This document shows, in pieces, positions 37,101 to 44,359 of a stretch of DNA of 64,000 bases. The DNA comes from Bacteroidia bacterium. GTDB taxonomy: Bacteria; Bacteroidota; Bacteroidia; Flavobacteriales; Schleiferiaceae. The first letter of the stretch is position 1; each line of letters begins with the position of its first letter. The stretch is from contig JAUHWL010000007.1 of assembly GCA_030424545.1 (NCBI GenBank), forward strand, positions 99,202 through 163,201, written 5' to 3'. The notes beneath the pieces were generated by a model. The model had not been told where the DNA came from. It did no database searches and worked only from the letters and a program-made list of their open reading frames with translations. The translations under genes were made by a program, and so were the position numbers.

Positions 37101-39233
37101 AACACGCATAACTTATTGGGAAACGGTTCTGTTGCTGTAGAATATTATCAATTGGCGGATAGCATTTACACATTGTTAAAAGACCCCTTAAGTCGTGCAA
37201 CTGCATTAAACAACACGGCAACTATAAAATTCTTTCAAGGTGATTATAATAGTGCCTTGGTTTTACTAAACAGGTGTAAGACAATATTTGATACCACGCA
37301 GGTTAGAAGTAATTTGTTGAATTCTGTGTACACCAATTTAGGCGAGTTGTACATGGAAAAAGGTATTTGGGAAGAGAGCGAAATTTGGTTAAAAAAAGGA
37401 ATTGATTTGGCCGTAGAAATGGGGGCCAAAAGACAAGAATGGGGAGATAAAACCATTTACGGCAAGTTGCTGATGAAACAAGGCAAATACCAAGAGTCTA
37501 TCGAAATTATGAAAGGGTGTTATGCCGCATTTAAATTAAGTGACGAAAAGATGGCCATTGGAGAAACAGCCACAAATCTTGGAAAAGCATATCACGGATT
37601 AGGAAACCTGGATTTAGCAAAACAGTATTTTTCTGAAGCGCTCACTGTTTACAGAACAATTGGCTCTAAAAAAATGATTTGGGAGCCGCTTTATCAGCTT
37701 GCCGAAATTGAAAAAGAACAAGACAACACCTTGACTTCTATAGCCTATTTAACAGAAGCCATTGATACATTAGAGATTTTAAGCAATGACATTGTAGGCA
37801 GCCAAGCAGACAAAAAACTTTTTGCCAAAGCCAACGATAAAAAGAATATTTATGAATCTTTAATTACACAATTGGTAGAATCTGGCTCGGTTAAACAAGC
37901 CTGGCTTTATCAAGAAAAATTAAATGTATATGGTTTAGAAGAACAAACCCGAGGAGACGGAACAAGAGGCGCAGCCGATGCAAATACCGAGGAAGGCATA
38001 CTGTCTGATTTAGAATTAAAAGTTGATGGCATATATAGCCAATTGATGAAAGAGAAGGCTAAGCCAGCAGATCAGCGCAGCGTAGATAAAATTCAAGAGC
38101 TAGAAAAAAGAATGTCTGTGGCGAGTGAAAATTATCAGAATTTTTTCTGGGATTTGGTAGATAACGGTGTAATCAGCAACGATTTTTCGAACAGCATAAA
38201 CCCAGAAGAGCTAGATCAGATGCGGTTTGATTTAGACCCAGACATTATTGTTTTAGAATATTTGGTCACAGATAATCAGCTCATCATATTTACGGCTAGT
38301 GCAGATACGCTTGGGGCTAAAGTTATAGACATAAACAAGGAAGAATTAGAAAATTACATCAATGGGTATTACCATTTATTAACTACCGATATAGAAAAAG
38401 ATGCAATTAACAGGGCGTCTGAGCAATTGTACAACGTACTTATTACTCCCATTGCAGCAATGCTTAATGACAAAAAGAAAATTGCCTTTATCCCTACCGG
38501 TGTTCTTTACAAATTGCCATATCAATCATTAGGGAAAGTAAAAAATTCTAAAATGAGATATTTGGTAGAAGATTTTGAAATATTTTATCTAAACGATATT
38601 AGATCTACAGCAAACAACGAAAAACTAGATGTAGATGGCACAACACTTTTGGCATTTGGCAATGCAGACTCTTCGTTAAAATTTGCCGAAGTAGAAGTAG
38701 GGATGATTAGCCAAACATTTCCAGATGCGGTAGTGTACATCAAAAGCGAAGCACAAGAGAACTTGGCCAAAACATCTATGAATGATTATCAGATTGTGCA
38801 TTTTGCTACGCATGGCAATCTAGATCCAATAGATTTTAACAACAGCTATTTAACCATGGCACCCAATATGGATGCAGGCGAAGATGGCAAACTAACCATG
38901 AAAGAAATCAATAGAATTAGAACGTTGCGTGGTTGCCAGCTAATCGTGTTAAGTGCATGTAACACAGCGGTAAATGATGAAAAACTAGAAGGCTGGATAA
39001 ACAATCCTGCAAAGGCATTTCTAAGAAAAGGTGCAAAAACAGCCATTGCCAGTTTGTGGAGCGTAGATGATGCCGCTACAGGACAGTTGATGCAACATTT
39101 TTATCAAAACTTAAAAGCCGGACAGAGCAAATCTGAAGCATTAAACAACGCACAAAAAAGTTTGGTAGCTACAGAAAAATTTAATCACCCGTATTATTGG
39201 GCTGCTTTTGAGCTAATAGGGCAGTGGCAGTAA
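34146..39233 (+). CDS. Giant exported TPR-CHAT protein
   Basis: The 1695-residue protein begins with a signal peptide (MKKIFWILLFIPFIGLSQ) and continues with a roughly 300-residue unrecognised region. About twenty TPR units follow between roughly 400 and 1250 (repeated patterns such as AYCLNNLGSMYETKEQFEEASKYY), then a coiled-coil linker and a C-terminal CHAT domain (about 1390-1695). CHAT is a caspase-like fold. The expected dyad is intact: His1556 in HFATHGNLDP and Cys1605 in VLSACNTA, with the final YWAAFELIGQW. A signal peptide implies that the peptidase acts outside the cytoplasm. No adjacent gene is an obvious target or activator. It is flanked by intergenic gaps of about 105 and 168 nt, so it is monocistronic. 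Confidence 0.92.
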   Translation: MKKIFWILLFIPFIGLSQTSDTAYVRYIAMADSAYAIDQTSLKAYSWYMKAIVLTANNADTATRYADELGDLFEVFADMSYMYELYNYSNIFYDRALEFYRLQNRSEKIYGVIPKIALTYKAMRISNMNIAPLESDNLETAEVYYTILEKPKLENNKLVVRINGGITDGIYPTSTGYVYGKFNEKYENRSNTLLGQAEIKQLDTNTAFLYVTPAVAKDSFHTVLENDMVMMLSQVPQRKFKSIFWELALNQIIFINQNNDPIYDYRQLLFSDSEVLENEILEIMKKDILDTWQWLNDLEDKSEFDNFFVDVAEEGRYKGITGFEAMGKTTNQDIESFLGFVKSFPGKYMGTPYKINETYATWLVNGCAIGVDEFITLVNNANTTESLYDLADKYETAMVGDEFIIQLHIRAEELAKNGFYKEAKELNRKSGILSVAVNNKNFIAWTGFNIARIYDMQNKTDSAVYHYERSIPLFEEAENAKGKAYCLNNLGSMYETKEQFEEASKYYKNAYRTKLFLFNNSPQNIRPDYFYSLSKSASGIGNTEYYLSNYDSALVAYANAINWADSTTSLEGKVYAVSLQTDMARVYKRRGQYEQASKLYENQVKRYLELGEKKEVAAAYDNMADVLFSKGEYQGAFDKFFEAHKIKADLLNWSGAGFSLSNCGQAFWNLGNLDSAIALHNLALQYREKGEDENGMAYSFSKIAELYKEIGEPEKAKGYYQNALDIYIEVGDSLKIADLAEDIGEYFYDLKNYTRALEYYNYALKMYEGRGMKSEIANSNASIGSVYFQLKNFQETKRFYNSALKIRQEIGERQSTMYSLVDMSLILMAGEYKFDSAMILLNNALDLAIETGSKDYQAYCHQSIGNAYFFQAKSQLADQEYTKALIIYKETGDLTNQCAMLLNLGANELEKGNFKKALSYYNESKQIAAKNNLALQVANSYNYLSEYYYYTGEFEKAFSVTDSAYALFVENDNLYGIAGSYIVRGNTHNLLGNGSVAVEYYQLADSIYTLLKDPLSRATALNNTATIKFFQGDYNSALVLLNRCKTIFDTTQVRSNLLNSVYTNLGELYMEKGIWEESEIWLKKGIDLAVEMGAKRQEWGDKTIYGKLLMKQGKYQESIEIMKGCYAAFKLSDEKMAIGETATNLGKAYHGLGNLDLAKQYFSEALTVYRTIGSKKMIWEPLYQLAEIEKEQDNTLTSIAYLTEAIDTLEILSNDIVGSQADKKLFAKANDKKNIYESLITQLVESGSVKQAWLYQEKLNVYGLEEQTRGDGTRGAADANTEEGILSDLELKVDGIYSQLMKEKAKPADQRSVDKIQELEKRMSVASENYQNFFWDLVDNGVISNDFSNSINPEELDQMRFDLDPDIIVLEYLVTDNQLIIFTASADTLGAKVIDINKEELENYINGYYHLLTTDIEKDAINRASEQLYNVLITPIAAMLNDKKKIAFIPTGVLYKLPYQSLGKVKNSKMRYLVEDFEIFYLNDIRSTANNEKLDVDGTTLLAFGNADSSLKFAEVEVGMISQTFPDAVVYIKSEAQENLAKTSMNDYQIVHFATHGNLDPIDFNNSYLTMAPNMDAGEDGKLTMKEINRIRTLRGCQLIVLSACNTAVNDEKLEGWINNPAKAFLRKGAKTAIASLWSVDDAATGQLMQHFYQNLKAGQSKSEALNNAQKSLVATEKFNHPYYWAAFELIGQWQ

Positions 39234-39401
39234 ACAAAAAGATTGACTTTGGTGCTAATGCCTGCTAAATTCTAAATCAAAATAAACTACTTTCACGCTT
39301 TTAAAAGCAAGATAAACTGGTGTAAAACTTTGCATGAATAATGCAGTCAATTGTAAAATAAGACTTGGTTTAAACCAGTTAATTATAGAAAGGAATTTAG
39401 A

Positions 39402-40388
39402 ATGATTGGAGAAAAACAAACGCACGTAAGACAAGAAGTTATGGAAACCATTGAGAAATCATTGGATGAATTAATGGAAAAATATTTGCGCCCCATAGAA
39501 TCTAATTGGCAACCATCAGATTTTTTACCAGACCCTACCAACCCAGAATTTAAAAACCAAATAGACGAAATTCAAGCGTTAGCAAGAGAAATGGACTATG
39601 ATCTATTTACCGTGCTTGTGGGCGATACCATTACAGAAGAGGCTTTACCCACGTACGAATCTTGGTTAATGGGCGTACAAGGTGTTAATCAACAAAGCCA
39701 AAGAGGATGGAGTAGATGGGTAAGAGCCTGGACAGCCGAAGAAAACAGACATGGCGATTTGTTAAATAAATACTTGTACTTATCGGGTCGGGTAGATATG
39801 CGTGAGTTTGAAATCTCAACGCAGTATTTAATTGCCGATGGATTTGATATTCAAACAGGAGCAGACCCATACAGAAACTTTGTGTACACCAGCTTTCAAG
39901 AAACGGCAACCAATATTTCGCACAGAAGAGTAGCAAGCTTGTCTAAAAAAACAGGCAATACTTTGTTGGCAAAAATGTGTGGTGTTATTGCAGCAGACGA
40001 AGCCCGACATGCCAACGCTTATAAAGAATTTACCAGACGCATTTTTGAGATTGATGCCAGCGAAATGATGCTTGCATTTGAGGATATGATGAAAAAGAAA
40101 ATTGTGATGCCCGCTTTGCACTTGCGTGAATCTGGTATGGGCATGGGCGAGTTGTGGACGCGCTTTAGTGATGCCGCACAGCGTTGCTCTGTGTACACAA
40201 CACAAGATTATATTGACATTCTTTCTACACTTTTAAAAGAATGGAAAATAGAAGAGATGACCGGATTGAATGAAAAAGCAGAAAAAGCAAGAGAGTATTT
40301 ATTAAAGCTACCCATGCGCTTAACAAGAATTGCTGATAGAATTACGGTACCTGAATTTGATAAAGGATTTAAATGGATTGCTTCGTAG
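39402..40388 (+). CDS. Acyl-ACP desaturase (fatty acid desaturase type 2)
   Basis: The 328-residue soluble di-iron enzyme inserts a double bond into acyl-ACP. Iron ligands are visible as E114xxH117 in AEENRHG, E167 in FQETAT and E200xxH203 in DEARHAN, the two EExxH-type motifs of plant stearoyl-ACP desaturase and its bacterial relatives. The length and absence of membrane helices fit the soluble type. It needs ferredoxin or another electron donor, none of which is encoded nearby. It ends before a bidirectional terminator. Confidence 0.93.
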   Translation: MIGEKQTHVRQEVMETIEKSLDELMEKYLRPIESNWQPSDFLPDPTNPEFKNQIDEIQALAREMDYDLFTVLVGDTITEEALPTYESWLMGVQGVNQQSQRGWSRWVRAWTAEENRHGDLLNKYLYLSGRVDMREFEISTQYLIADGFDIQTGADPYRNFVYTSFQETATNISHRRVASLSKKTGNTLLAKMCGVIAADEARHANAYKEFTRRIFEIDASEMMLAFEDMMKKKIVMPALHLRESGMGMGELWTRFSDAAQRCSVYTTQDYIDILSTLLKEWKIEEMTGLNEKAEKAREYLLKLPMRLTRIADRITVPEFDKGFKWIAS

Positions 40389-40410
40389 AAGCCGTTTAAT
40401 TAGACACATA

Positions 40411-40447
40411 AAAAATCCCAAAGTTGAGAGCAACTTTGGGATTTTTA
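40411..40447. terminator. Bidirectional terminator after the desaturase
   Basis: A 16-bp perfect inverted repeat (AAAAATCCCAAAGTTG, loop AGAG, complementary arm) lies between two convergent genes and can serve both strands. Confidence 0.9.
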
Positions 40448-40469
40448 GTTTTATGGAATAGTAACCGTT

Positions 40470-40748
40470 CTAAATAAACTTAGCGGCCAAACCAACAAGC
40501 GCATCTACACCTTTATGTATGTTTTTAATGGCTTCGGCCTTTTTGTTGTTAGATAGCGTAGCGTCTTGCACTTTTGCAATAACGTTGCCCAAATCTGCTT
40601 GACTTATACCCGTTTCGTTAATCACTCTAGTAATCTCGGCTGCAGAAAAATGGGTTAAACTATTTATGGTGCTGCTATTGCTCTGCCTGGCTTCGTTACC
40701 AGCTTCACGCATTTTTCGTCTGGCTTCTTCTTTTTCTTCGTTTGTCAT
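40470..40748 (-). CDS. Small protein of unknown function
   Basis: The 92-residue protein has a strongly charged N-terminus (MTNEEKEEARRKMREAGNEAR), a Ser/Asn linker and a helical C-terminal half ending in HKGVDALVGLAAKFI, which could be an amphipathic helix. I do not recognise the family. It starts 10 nt after the stop of the 202-residue lipoprotein upstream, so the two form a unit. It ends just before the convergent terminator. The reading frame, its ATG and the operon position support a real gene. No function is proposed. Confidence 0.7.
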   Translation of the reverse strand: MTNEEKEEARRKMREAGNEARQSNSSTINSLTHFSAAEITRVINETGISQADLGNVIAKVQDATLSNNKKAEAIKNIHKGVDALVGLAAKFI

Positions 40749-40758
40749 AGTCGTTGGT

Positions 40759-41367
40759 TTATTTATTAATTAATTGGTTGATATTAGTATTCAATTCGTT
40801 TACACTTTGCATTGTGTTTGCGGCATTTTCACCGGCTTTTAAAATAAAGTTGTCTATATCACTTTCAACTTTATCAAAATCAATATGGTTCCCAGTAAGG
40901 CTGTTTGCTTTGTCTAAAGCCGCTCTTCTCTCTCTGTCTAAATCTACAGAAGATTGCAACAAGAGCCTTAAACTGTTAGAAGCCTGCTCATACGCCATAA
41001 AATCTTTGTTTAACTTTTCTATGAGCTTAATGCGCTGTGTTTCTAAAGCACTTTGCATCAGGTTGCGTTGGGCGGTAATTTCTTCTACGGCCAATTCCAT
41101 ATGAAAGGCAAAATCTTTGTTGAAATCGTAGTCGGCAGCATATTTTGCTTTGTAATTGGTAATAACATCTTGCGTGAATTTGTTTTTAATAAACTCATCA
41201 ATCAGCAAGCGTTTGTCTGTAAAAATTTTGTTGAGCAGAGAAATGTTTAACTCATGCATTCTCCTTCCTTCTGTAACAACAGCATCGGCTAAAATTACAC
41301 TCTCTGCGGGTATGCTAGCGCAAGAAGTTAAAAACAATGCAAAACATGCTACAATTATTTTTTTCAT
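40759..41367 (-). CDS. Coiled-coil lipoprotein of unknown function
   Basis: The 202-residue protein has a lipoprotein signal (MKKIIVACFALFLTSC, lipobox LTSC, Cys16). The remainder is almost all helix with heptad-like spacing of Leu/Ile (for example QRIKLIEKLNKDFMAYEQASNSLRLLL and the C-terminal SVNELNTNINQLIN). No enzymatic motif is present. It is first in a two-gene unit with the 92-residue protein. It could tether something to the inner face of the outer membrane, but that is only inferred. Confidence 0.75.
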   Translation of the reverse strand: MKKIIVACFALFLTSCASIPAESVILADAVVTEGRRMHELNISLLNKIFTDKRLLIDEFIKNKFTQDVITNYKAKYAADYDFNKDFAFHMELAVEEITAQRNLMQSALETQRIKLIEKLNKDFMAYEQASNSLRLLLQSSVDLDRERRAALDKANSLTGNHIDFDKVESDIDNFILKAGENAANTMQSVNELNTNINQLINK

Positions 41368-41556
41368 GATTTTGGTTTTAGGGGTTAACCAAAGATAGCA
41401 TTTAGCACTTTGTTATAAATCAGGTCATATTTCATTAAAAATGGTCATTATTTCTTGGGCCCATGCATCGGCATAAATATTTACATAGTAGCAGGTTAGC
41501 GCTGTATTTTTGATTGAGATTTATGCTAATCTTTGTTGTATTATTTTAATAAAAAG

Positions 41557-42150
41557 ATGATACATCCAAAAACAGAATTAAAACATATTAGTCAAGAAAT
41601 TGGCTATGGCGTAGTGGCCACAGAATTTATTCCGGCCGGAACAATTACATGGGTGCTAGATAAGCTAGACCGAACGTTTAGTCCTGCCCAATACCAAAGT
41701 ATGGATAAGATTTACAAAGAAATTTTAGACACATACACCTACCGTAATAACAAAGGAGACTTTGTGTTGTGCTGGGATAATGGCCGCTTTGTAAACCACA
41801 GTTTTAATGCCAACTGCCTAACTACGGCATACGATTTTGAAATTGCCATTAGAGACATTTACCCTGGAGAACAGCTAACAGATGATTACGGCTACCTAAA
41901 CATTACAGAACCGTTTAGTGCAGCTGATGAAGGCACCGAACGCAAAATTGTATATCCAGATGATTTGTTAAAGTTTCATAAAGAATGGGATGAAAAAATT
42001 AAACATGTTTTTCATAAAATTATAGAACATCAACAACCCTTAAAAGGCCTTATTGTAGATGAACTATGGGGAAAAATAAACCGTATAGTTAAAGGTCAAG
42101 AACCATTAGAGTCTATTTTAAACAACTACTATGCAGAAGAATTAAAATAG
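41557..42150 (+). CDS. SET-domain protein (putative lysine methyltransferase)
   Basis: The 197-residue protein contains a SET fold: GYGVVATEFIPAGTIT (16-31), the SAM/catalytic RFVNHSFNANC with Asn80-His81-Ser82, and GEQLTDDYGY with Tyr111 in the position of the catalytic SET tyrosine. SET enzymes methylate lysines; in bacteria the target is usually unknown. The start is the ATG of MIHPKTELKH; an upstream in-frame TTG adds eight residues. It stands alone between unrelated genes, followed by a terminator and the RAYT region. A post-SET zinc motif is not seen. Confidence 0.85.
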   Translation: MIHPKTELKHISQEIGYGVVATEFIPAGTITWVLDKLDRTFSPAQYQSMDKIYKEILDTYTYRNNKGDFVLCWDNGRFVNHSFNANCLTTAYDFEIAIRDIYPGEQLTDDYGYLNITEPFSAADEGTERKIVYPDDLLKFHKEWDEKIKHVFHKIIEHQQPLKGLIVDELWGKINRIVKGQEPLESILNNYYAEELK

Positions 42151-42204
42151 ATATCCTGCACAAAATGTGTGTGTGTTTATCCATAACAATTAAAGCACGT
42201 ATAG

Positions 42205-42238
42205 AAACCGCTGAAAAGAATTTTTCAGCGGTTTTTTT
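42205..42238 (+). terminator. Terminator after the SET gene
   Basis: A 13-bp perfect stem (AAACCGCTGAAAA, loop GAAT, complementary arm) is followed by seven T. Confidence 0.9.
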
Positions 42239-42303
42239 ATGCCATGTTTTAGGTTTATGTAATTCCTTTTAAATGCTGATTTGGCTATACGTTGAGTAAG
42301 GTT

Positions 42304-42335
42304 GCGCCAGCTAGCGCGGATTTGTAATCCGTGCC
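42304..42335 (+). repeat. REP element upstream of the RAYT gene
   Basis: A 15-nt hairpin CGGATT-TGT-AATCCG (42317-42331) is preceded by GCGCCAGCTAGCG and followed by TGCC. It is in inverted orientation relative to the two REP elements downstream of the RAYT gene. Confidence 0.8.
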
Positions 42336-42385
42336 AAATCTACCTTATCAAGCCAAAGTCAACATGATTAGTTTAAATTTGGCTC

Positions 42386-42916
42386 ATGAGTCGTAAATAC
42401 AAATTCCACAACCCCGAAGGTGTTTATTTTATAACCTTTGCCGTGCAAGGTTGGGTAGATGTTTTTACTAAAAATGATTACAAAAACATTATTGTAGACA
42501 ACCTTTCATATTGCCAGAAAAACAAAGGACTAGAACTTTTTGCATGGTGTTTAATGACTAATCACCTTCATTTAATTGCACGTGCTGTTGATGGCAATAC
42601 GCTCTCAAACATTTTGCGCGACTTTAAGAAATTTACAAGCAAAGCACTTATAAAAGCAATACAAGAAAACGACCGCGAAAGCCGTAAAGAATGGCTACTA
42701 AATCAATTTAAAACGGAAAAAGGAAACCGTTTTTGGCGTGCAGATAACAAACCCATAGAACTTTGGAGCAATGCGGTAATAGACCAAAAATTAAATTACA
42801 TTCATCAAAATCCAGTAACTGAAGGACTTGTTTTTAGAGCTGAAGATTATGTGTACAGTAGTGCAGCAGACTATGCGGGAGAAAAAGGAATGTTGGATAT
42901 TTTAGTGATAACATAG
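42386..42916 (+). CDS. REP-associated tyrosine transposase (RAYT)
   Basis: The 176-residue Y1-type HUH nuclease has the His-hydrophobic-His motif H60-L-H62 in MTNHLHLIAR and the catalytic Tyr138 in LNYIHQNPVTEGLV. These, plus an N-terminal GVYFITFAVQGWVDVF, identify the RAYT branch of the IS200/IS605 superfamily. RAYTs nick single-stranded REP hairpins and are thought to spread them rather than themselves. Inverted REP hairpins bracket the gene (42304-42335 and 42958-42986). Its last 17 codons are contained in a tandem duplication. The protein ends intact. Confidence 0.93.
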   Translation: MSRKYKFHNPEGVYFITFAVQGWVDVFTKNDYKNIIVDNLSYCQKNKGLELFAWCLMTNHLHLIARAVDGNTLSNILRDFKKFTSKALIKAIQENDRESRKEWLLNQFKTEKGNRFWRADNKPIELWSNAVIDQKLNYIHQNPVTEGLVFRAEDYVYSSAADYAGEKGMLDILVIT

Positions 42917-42957
42917 TTACCAATGATGCAAATAATTAACGATATACTAAATTGTAG

Positions 42958-42986
42958 ACACGGATTGCAAATCCGCGCCAGCGGGG
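42958..42986 (-). repeat. REP element, downstream copy 1
   Basis: Hairpin CGGATT-GCA-AATCCG at 42961-42975 followed by CGCCAGCGGGG. This is the reverse complement of the layout at 42304-42335. Confidence 0.85.
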
Positions 42987-43082
42987 CGCAGCAGACTATG
43001 CGGGAGAAAAAGGAATGTTGGATATTTTAGTGATAACATAGTTACCAATGATGCAAATAATTAACGATATACTAAATTGTAG

Positions 43083-43111
43083 ACACGGATTGCAAATCCG
43101 CGCCAGCGGGG
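43083..43111 (-). repeat. REP element, downstream copy 2
   Basis: Identical to copy 1 and offset by exactly 125 bp (hairpin 43086-43100). It was created by the tandem duplication rather than by an independent insertion. Confidence 0.85.
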
Positions 43112-43112
43112 G

Positions 43113-43260
43113 AATTCAAAAATTGATAGATACGTTTGGAATGCCTGATACATTAACTAAACAGAGGTATACTATCAGCGGAGATACAGGGGACACACTA
43201 CTAGTAGAAGATATTAAATACCCTTCTTGGGCAAAGAAAAAACACCATAATGATAAATAG
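43113..43260 (+). pseudogene. C-terminal remnant of a disrupted gene
   Basis: The open frame runs from the REP boundary to a stop at 43258-43260 and encodes a plausible protein tail (IQKLIDTFGMPDTLTKQ... VEDIKYPSWAKKK). No start codon or N-terminal part is left outside the duplicated REP DNA. The stop overlaps the start of the following lipoprotein gene (11-nt overlap), as in a coupled gene pair. I infer that the REP/RAYT segment replaced or displaced the 5' part of a gene that preceded the lipoprotein. The parent family is not recognised. Confidence 0.55.
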
Positions 43261-43948
43261 AATAATTCTGACAATTTTTTCAATTGCAACCTATGCATTG
43301 CTTATTTCATCTTGTAGGCAAAAATCAATGGATGAACAGGTTTTTAAAAGTTGCGATTCTGTTTATTCTCAATATCACGTAAATGGAAAAATGAAATTTA
43401 CGAAGTGTTTTAATAAGGGGGTTTTAGATGGGCCATATATCGAATATGATTCTCTCGGAATTGTACAAGCTAGTGGATACTATGAAAATTTAAATTATGA
43501 ATTTTTTAAATCCTACTTTAACCATGATTCCAGCATAGTGGTTTATGAAATTTTCTCTGTTTTTGATAATGAACTATATAGGAATGAAGTTGCATGGTTT
43601 GAAAACTCTTCATTAATCAAGGAAAAATCTTCATTCCTGAAATTTTCTTATTTACAAGATCAAATTGTAATTAAAAGGTTTCCTGAAAGTTATAATCGCT
43701 TAGAAATAACGTTACACTTCAAGGATACGAAACTGGAATCAAGTTCATCATTTAGTCTAGTCAATCAGTCACCGAATAAACTTGTATTAGAAATCGAAAA
43801 ACTAAATCAAATTATAGATAATATAGAATACGCAGTTGTTGAGGCTATATGCAGTGAAAAAAACCATGAAGAAAAGTATATTTATTTTATTGACAAAGAA
43901 AGGTTGTTAGAATCCAGAGAAATAGATTTGATTAATAAATTACATTAA
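43250..43948 (+). CDS. MORN-like lipoprotein of unknown function
   Basis: The 232-residue protein has a lipoprotein signal (MINRIILTIFSIATYALLISSC, lipobox ISSC). Residues about 44-75 (YHVNGKMKFTKCFNKGVLDGPYIEYDSLGIVQASGYYENLNYE) show one to two MORN/YwqK-like repeats. The C-terminal half has no recognisable motif. It overlaps the remnant frame upstream by 11 nt. It is more AT-rich than the flanking conserved genes, consistent with an accessory gene. Role unknown. Confidence 0.72.
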   Translation: MINRIILTIFSIATYALLISSCRQKSMDEQVFKSCDSVYSQYHVNGKMKFTKCFNKGVLDGPYIEYDSLGIVQASGYYENLNYEFFKSYFNHDSSIVVYEIFSVFDNELYRNEVAWFENSSLIKEKSSFLKFSYLQDQIVIKRFPESYNRLEITLHFKDTKLESSSSFSLVNQSPNKLVLEIEKLNQIIDNIEYAVVEAICSEKNHEEKYIYFIDKERLLESREIDLINKLH

Positions 43949-44359
43949 TTGCCCACTGCTCTCGCAGATATGGCGCTGGTTCAGATTTGCAACCAAGCTT
44001 GTGAGCTCAGCGGAGCTAATCTGGACCAATCCCCCAGATGGCACGGGCACGGATATGCGCTGGCGCGCTTTTGCAAAGCGTGTCCACACAAGTAACTAAA
44101 ACAATAAACAGCAAAAAACAGGAGGTAACACGAAGTGATGGAAGGGTATTTATTAGTGCGGAAAAACTCTTAAAACCACGCGTTAAATTAACACATAAAA
44201 TTACATTTGCTTTACCTTGAAGATTACAGATTGTAAACTGACCAAAAATATTAAACTAATGAAAACACCCCGATGCCGCGCGAAGGTCGCTGGTGCGCGC
44301 TTGCAGCGCGTTCCAACACAAAGAGAGCAAACAAAAAAAAACAAGAAATTAAATAAAAA
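43949..44359. repeat. Non-coding stretch with three diverged REP-like hairpins
   Basis: No credible gene lies in this 411-bp stretch. It holds three elements with the layout GCTGG - hairpin - (T)CC/GACC. First: stem CAGATT (43982-43987) / AATCTG (44018-44023), with TGC followed by a 27-nt insertion in the loop. Second: CGCTTT-TGC-AAAGCG (44066-44080). Third: CGCGCT-TGC-AGCGCG (44296-44310). All three have the same 6-bp stem and TGC loop start as the REPs around the RAYT gene. The short open frame 44038-44220 begins inside a hairpin element and is rejected. Confidence 0.7.

Larger units (their letters stand above)
42863..43112 (+). repeat. Exact 125-bp tandem duplication of RAYT 3' end plus REP
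   Basis: Unit 1 (42863-42987) and unit 2 (42988-43112) are identical for 124 bases, differing only in the last base (C/G). Each holds the last 17 codons and stop of the RAYT gene, 42 nt of spacer and one REP hairpin. Confidence 0.95.

Noticed and set aside
40759..41398. Several plus-strand frames opposite the coiled-coil lipoprotein
   Set aside because: They are antisense shadows without family features. The minus-strand frame has a clear lipobox and operon context.
43048..43260. The full 70-codon frame beginning MMQIINDILNCRHGLQIRASG as an intact gene
   Set aside because: The first 22 residues are translated spacer and REP hairpin from the tandem duplication, so only the tail after 43113 looks like former coding sequence.
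44038..44220. A 60-codon open frame starting MARARICAGALLQSV
   Set aside because: It begins inside a REP-like element and crosses its hairpin, has no family resemblance and no ribosome-binding context. Treated as chance.
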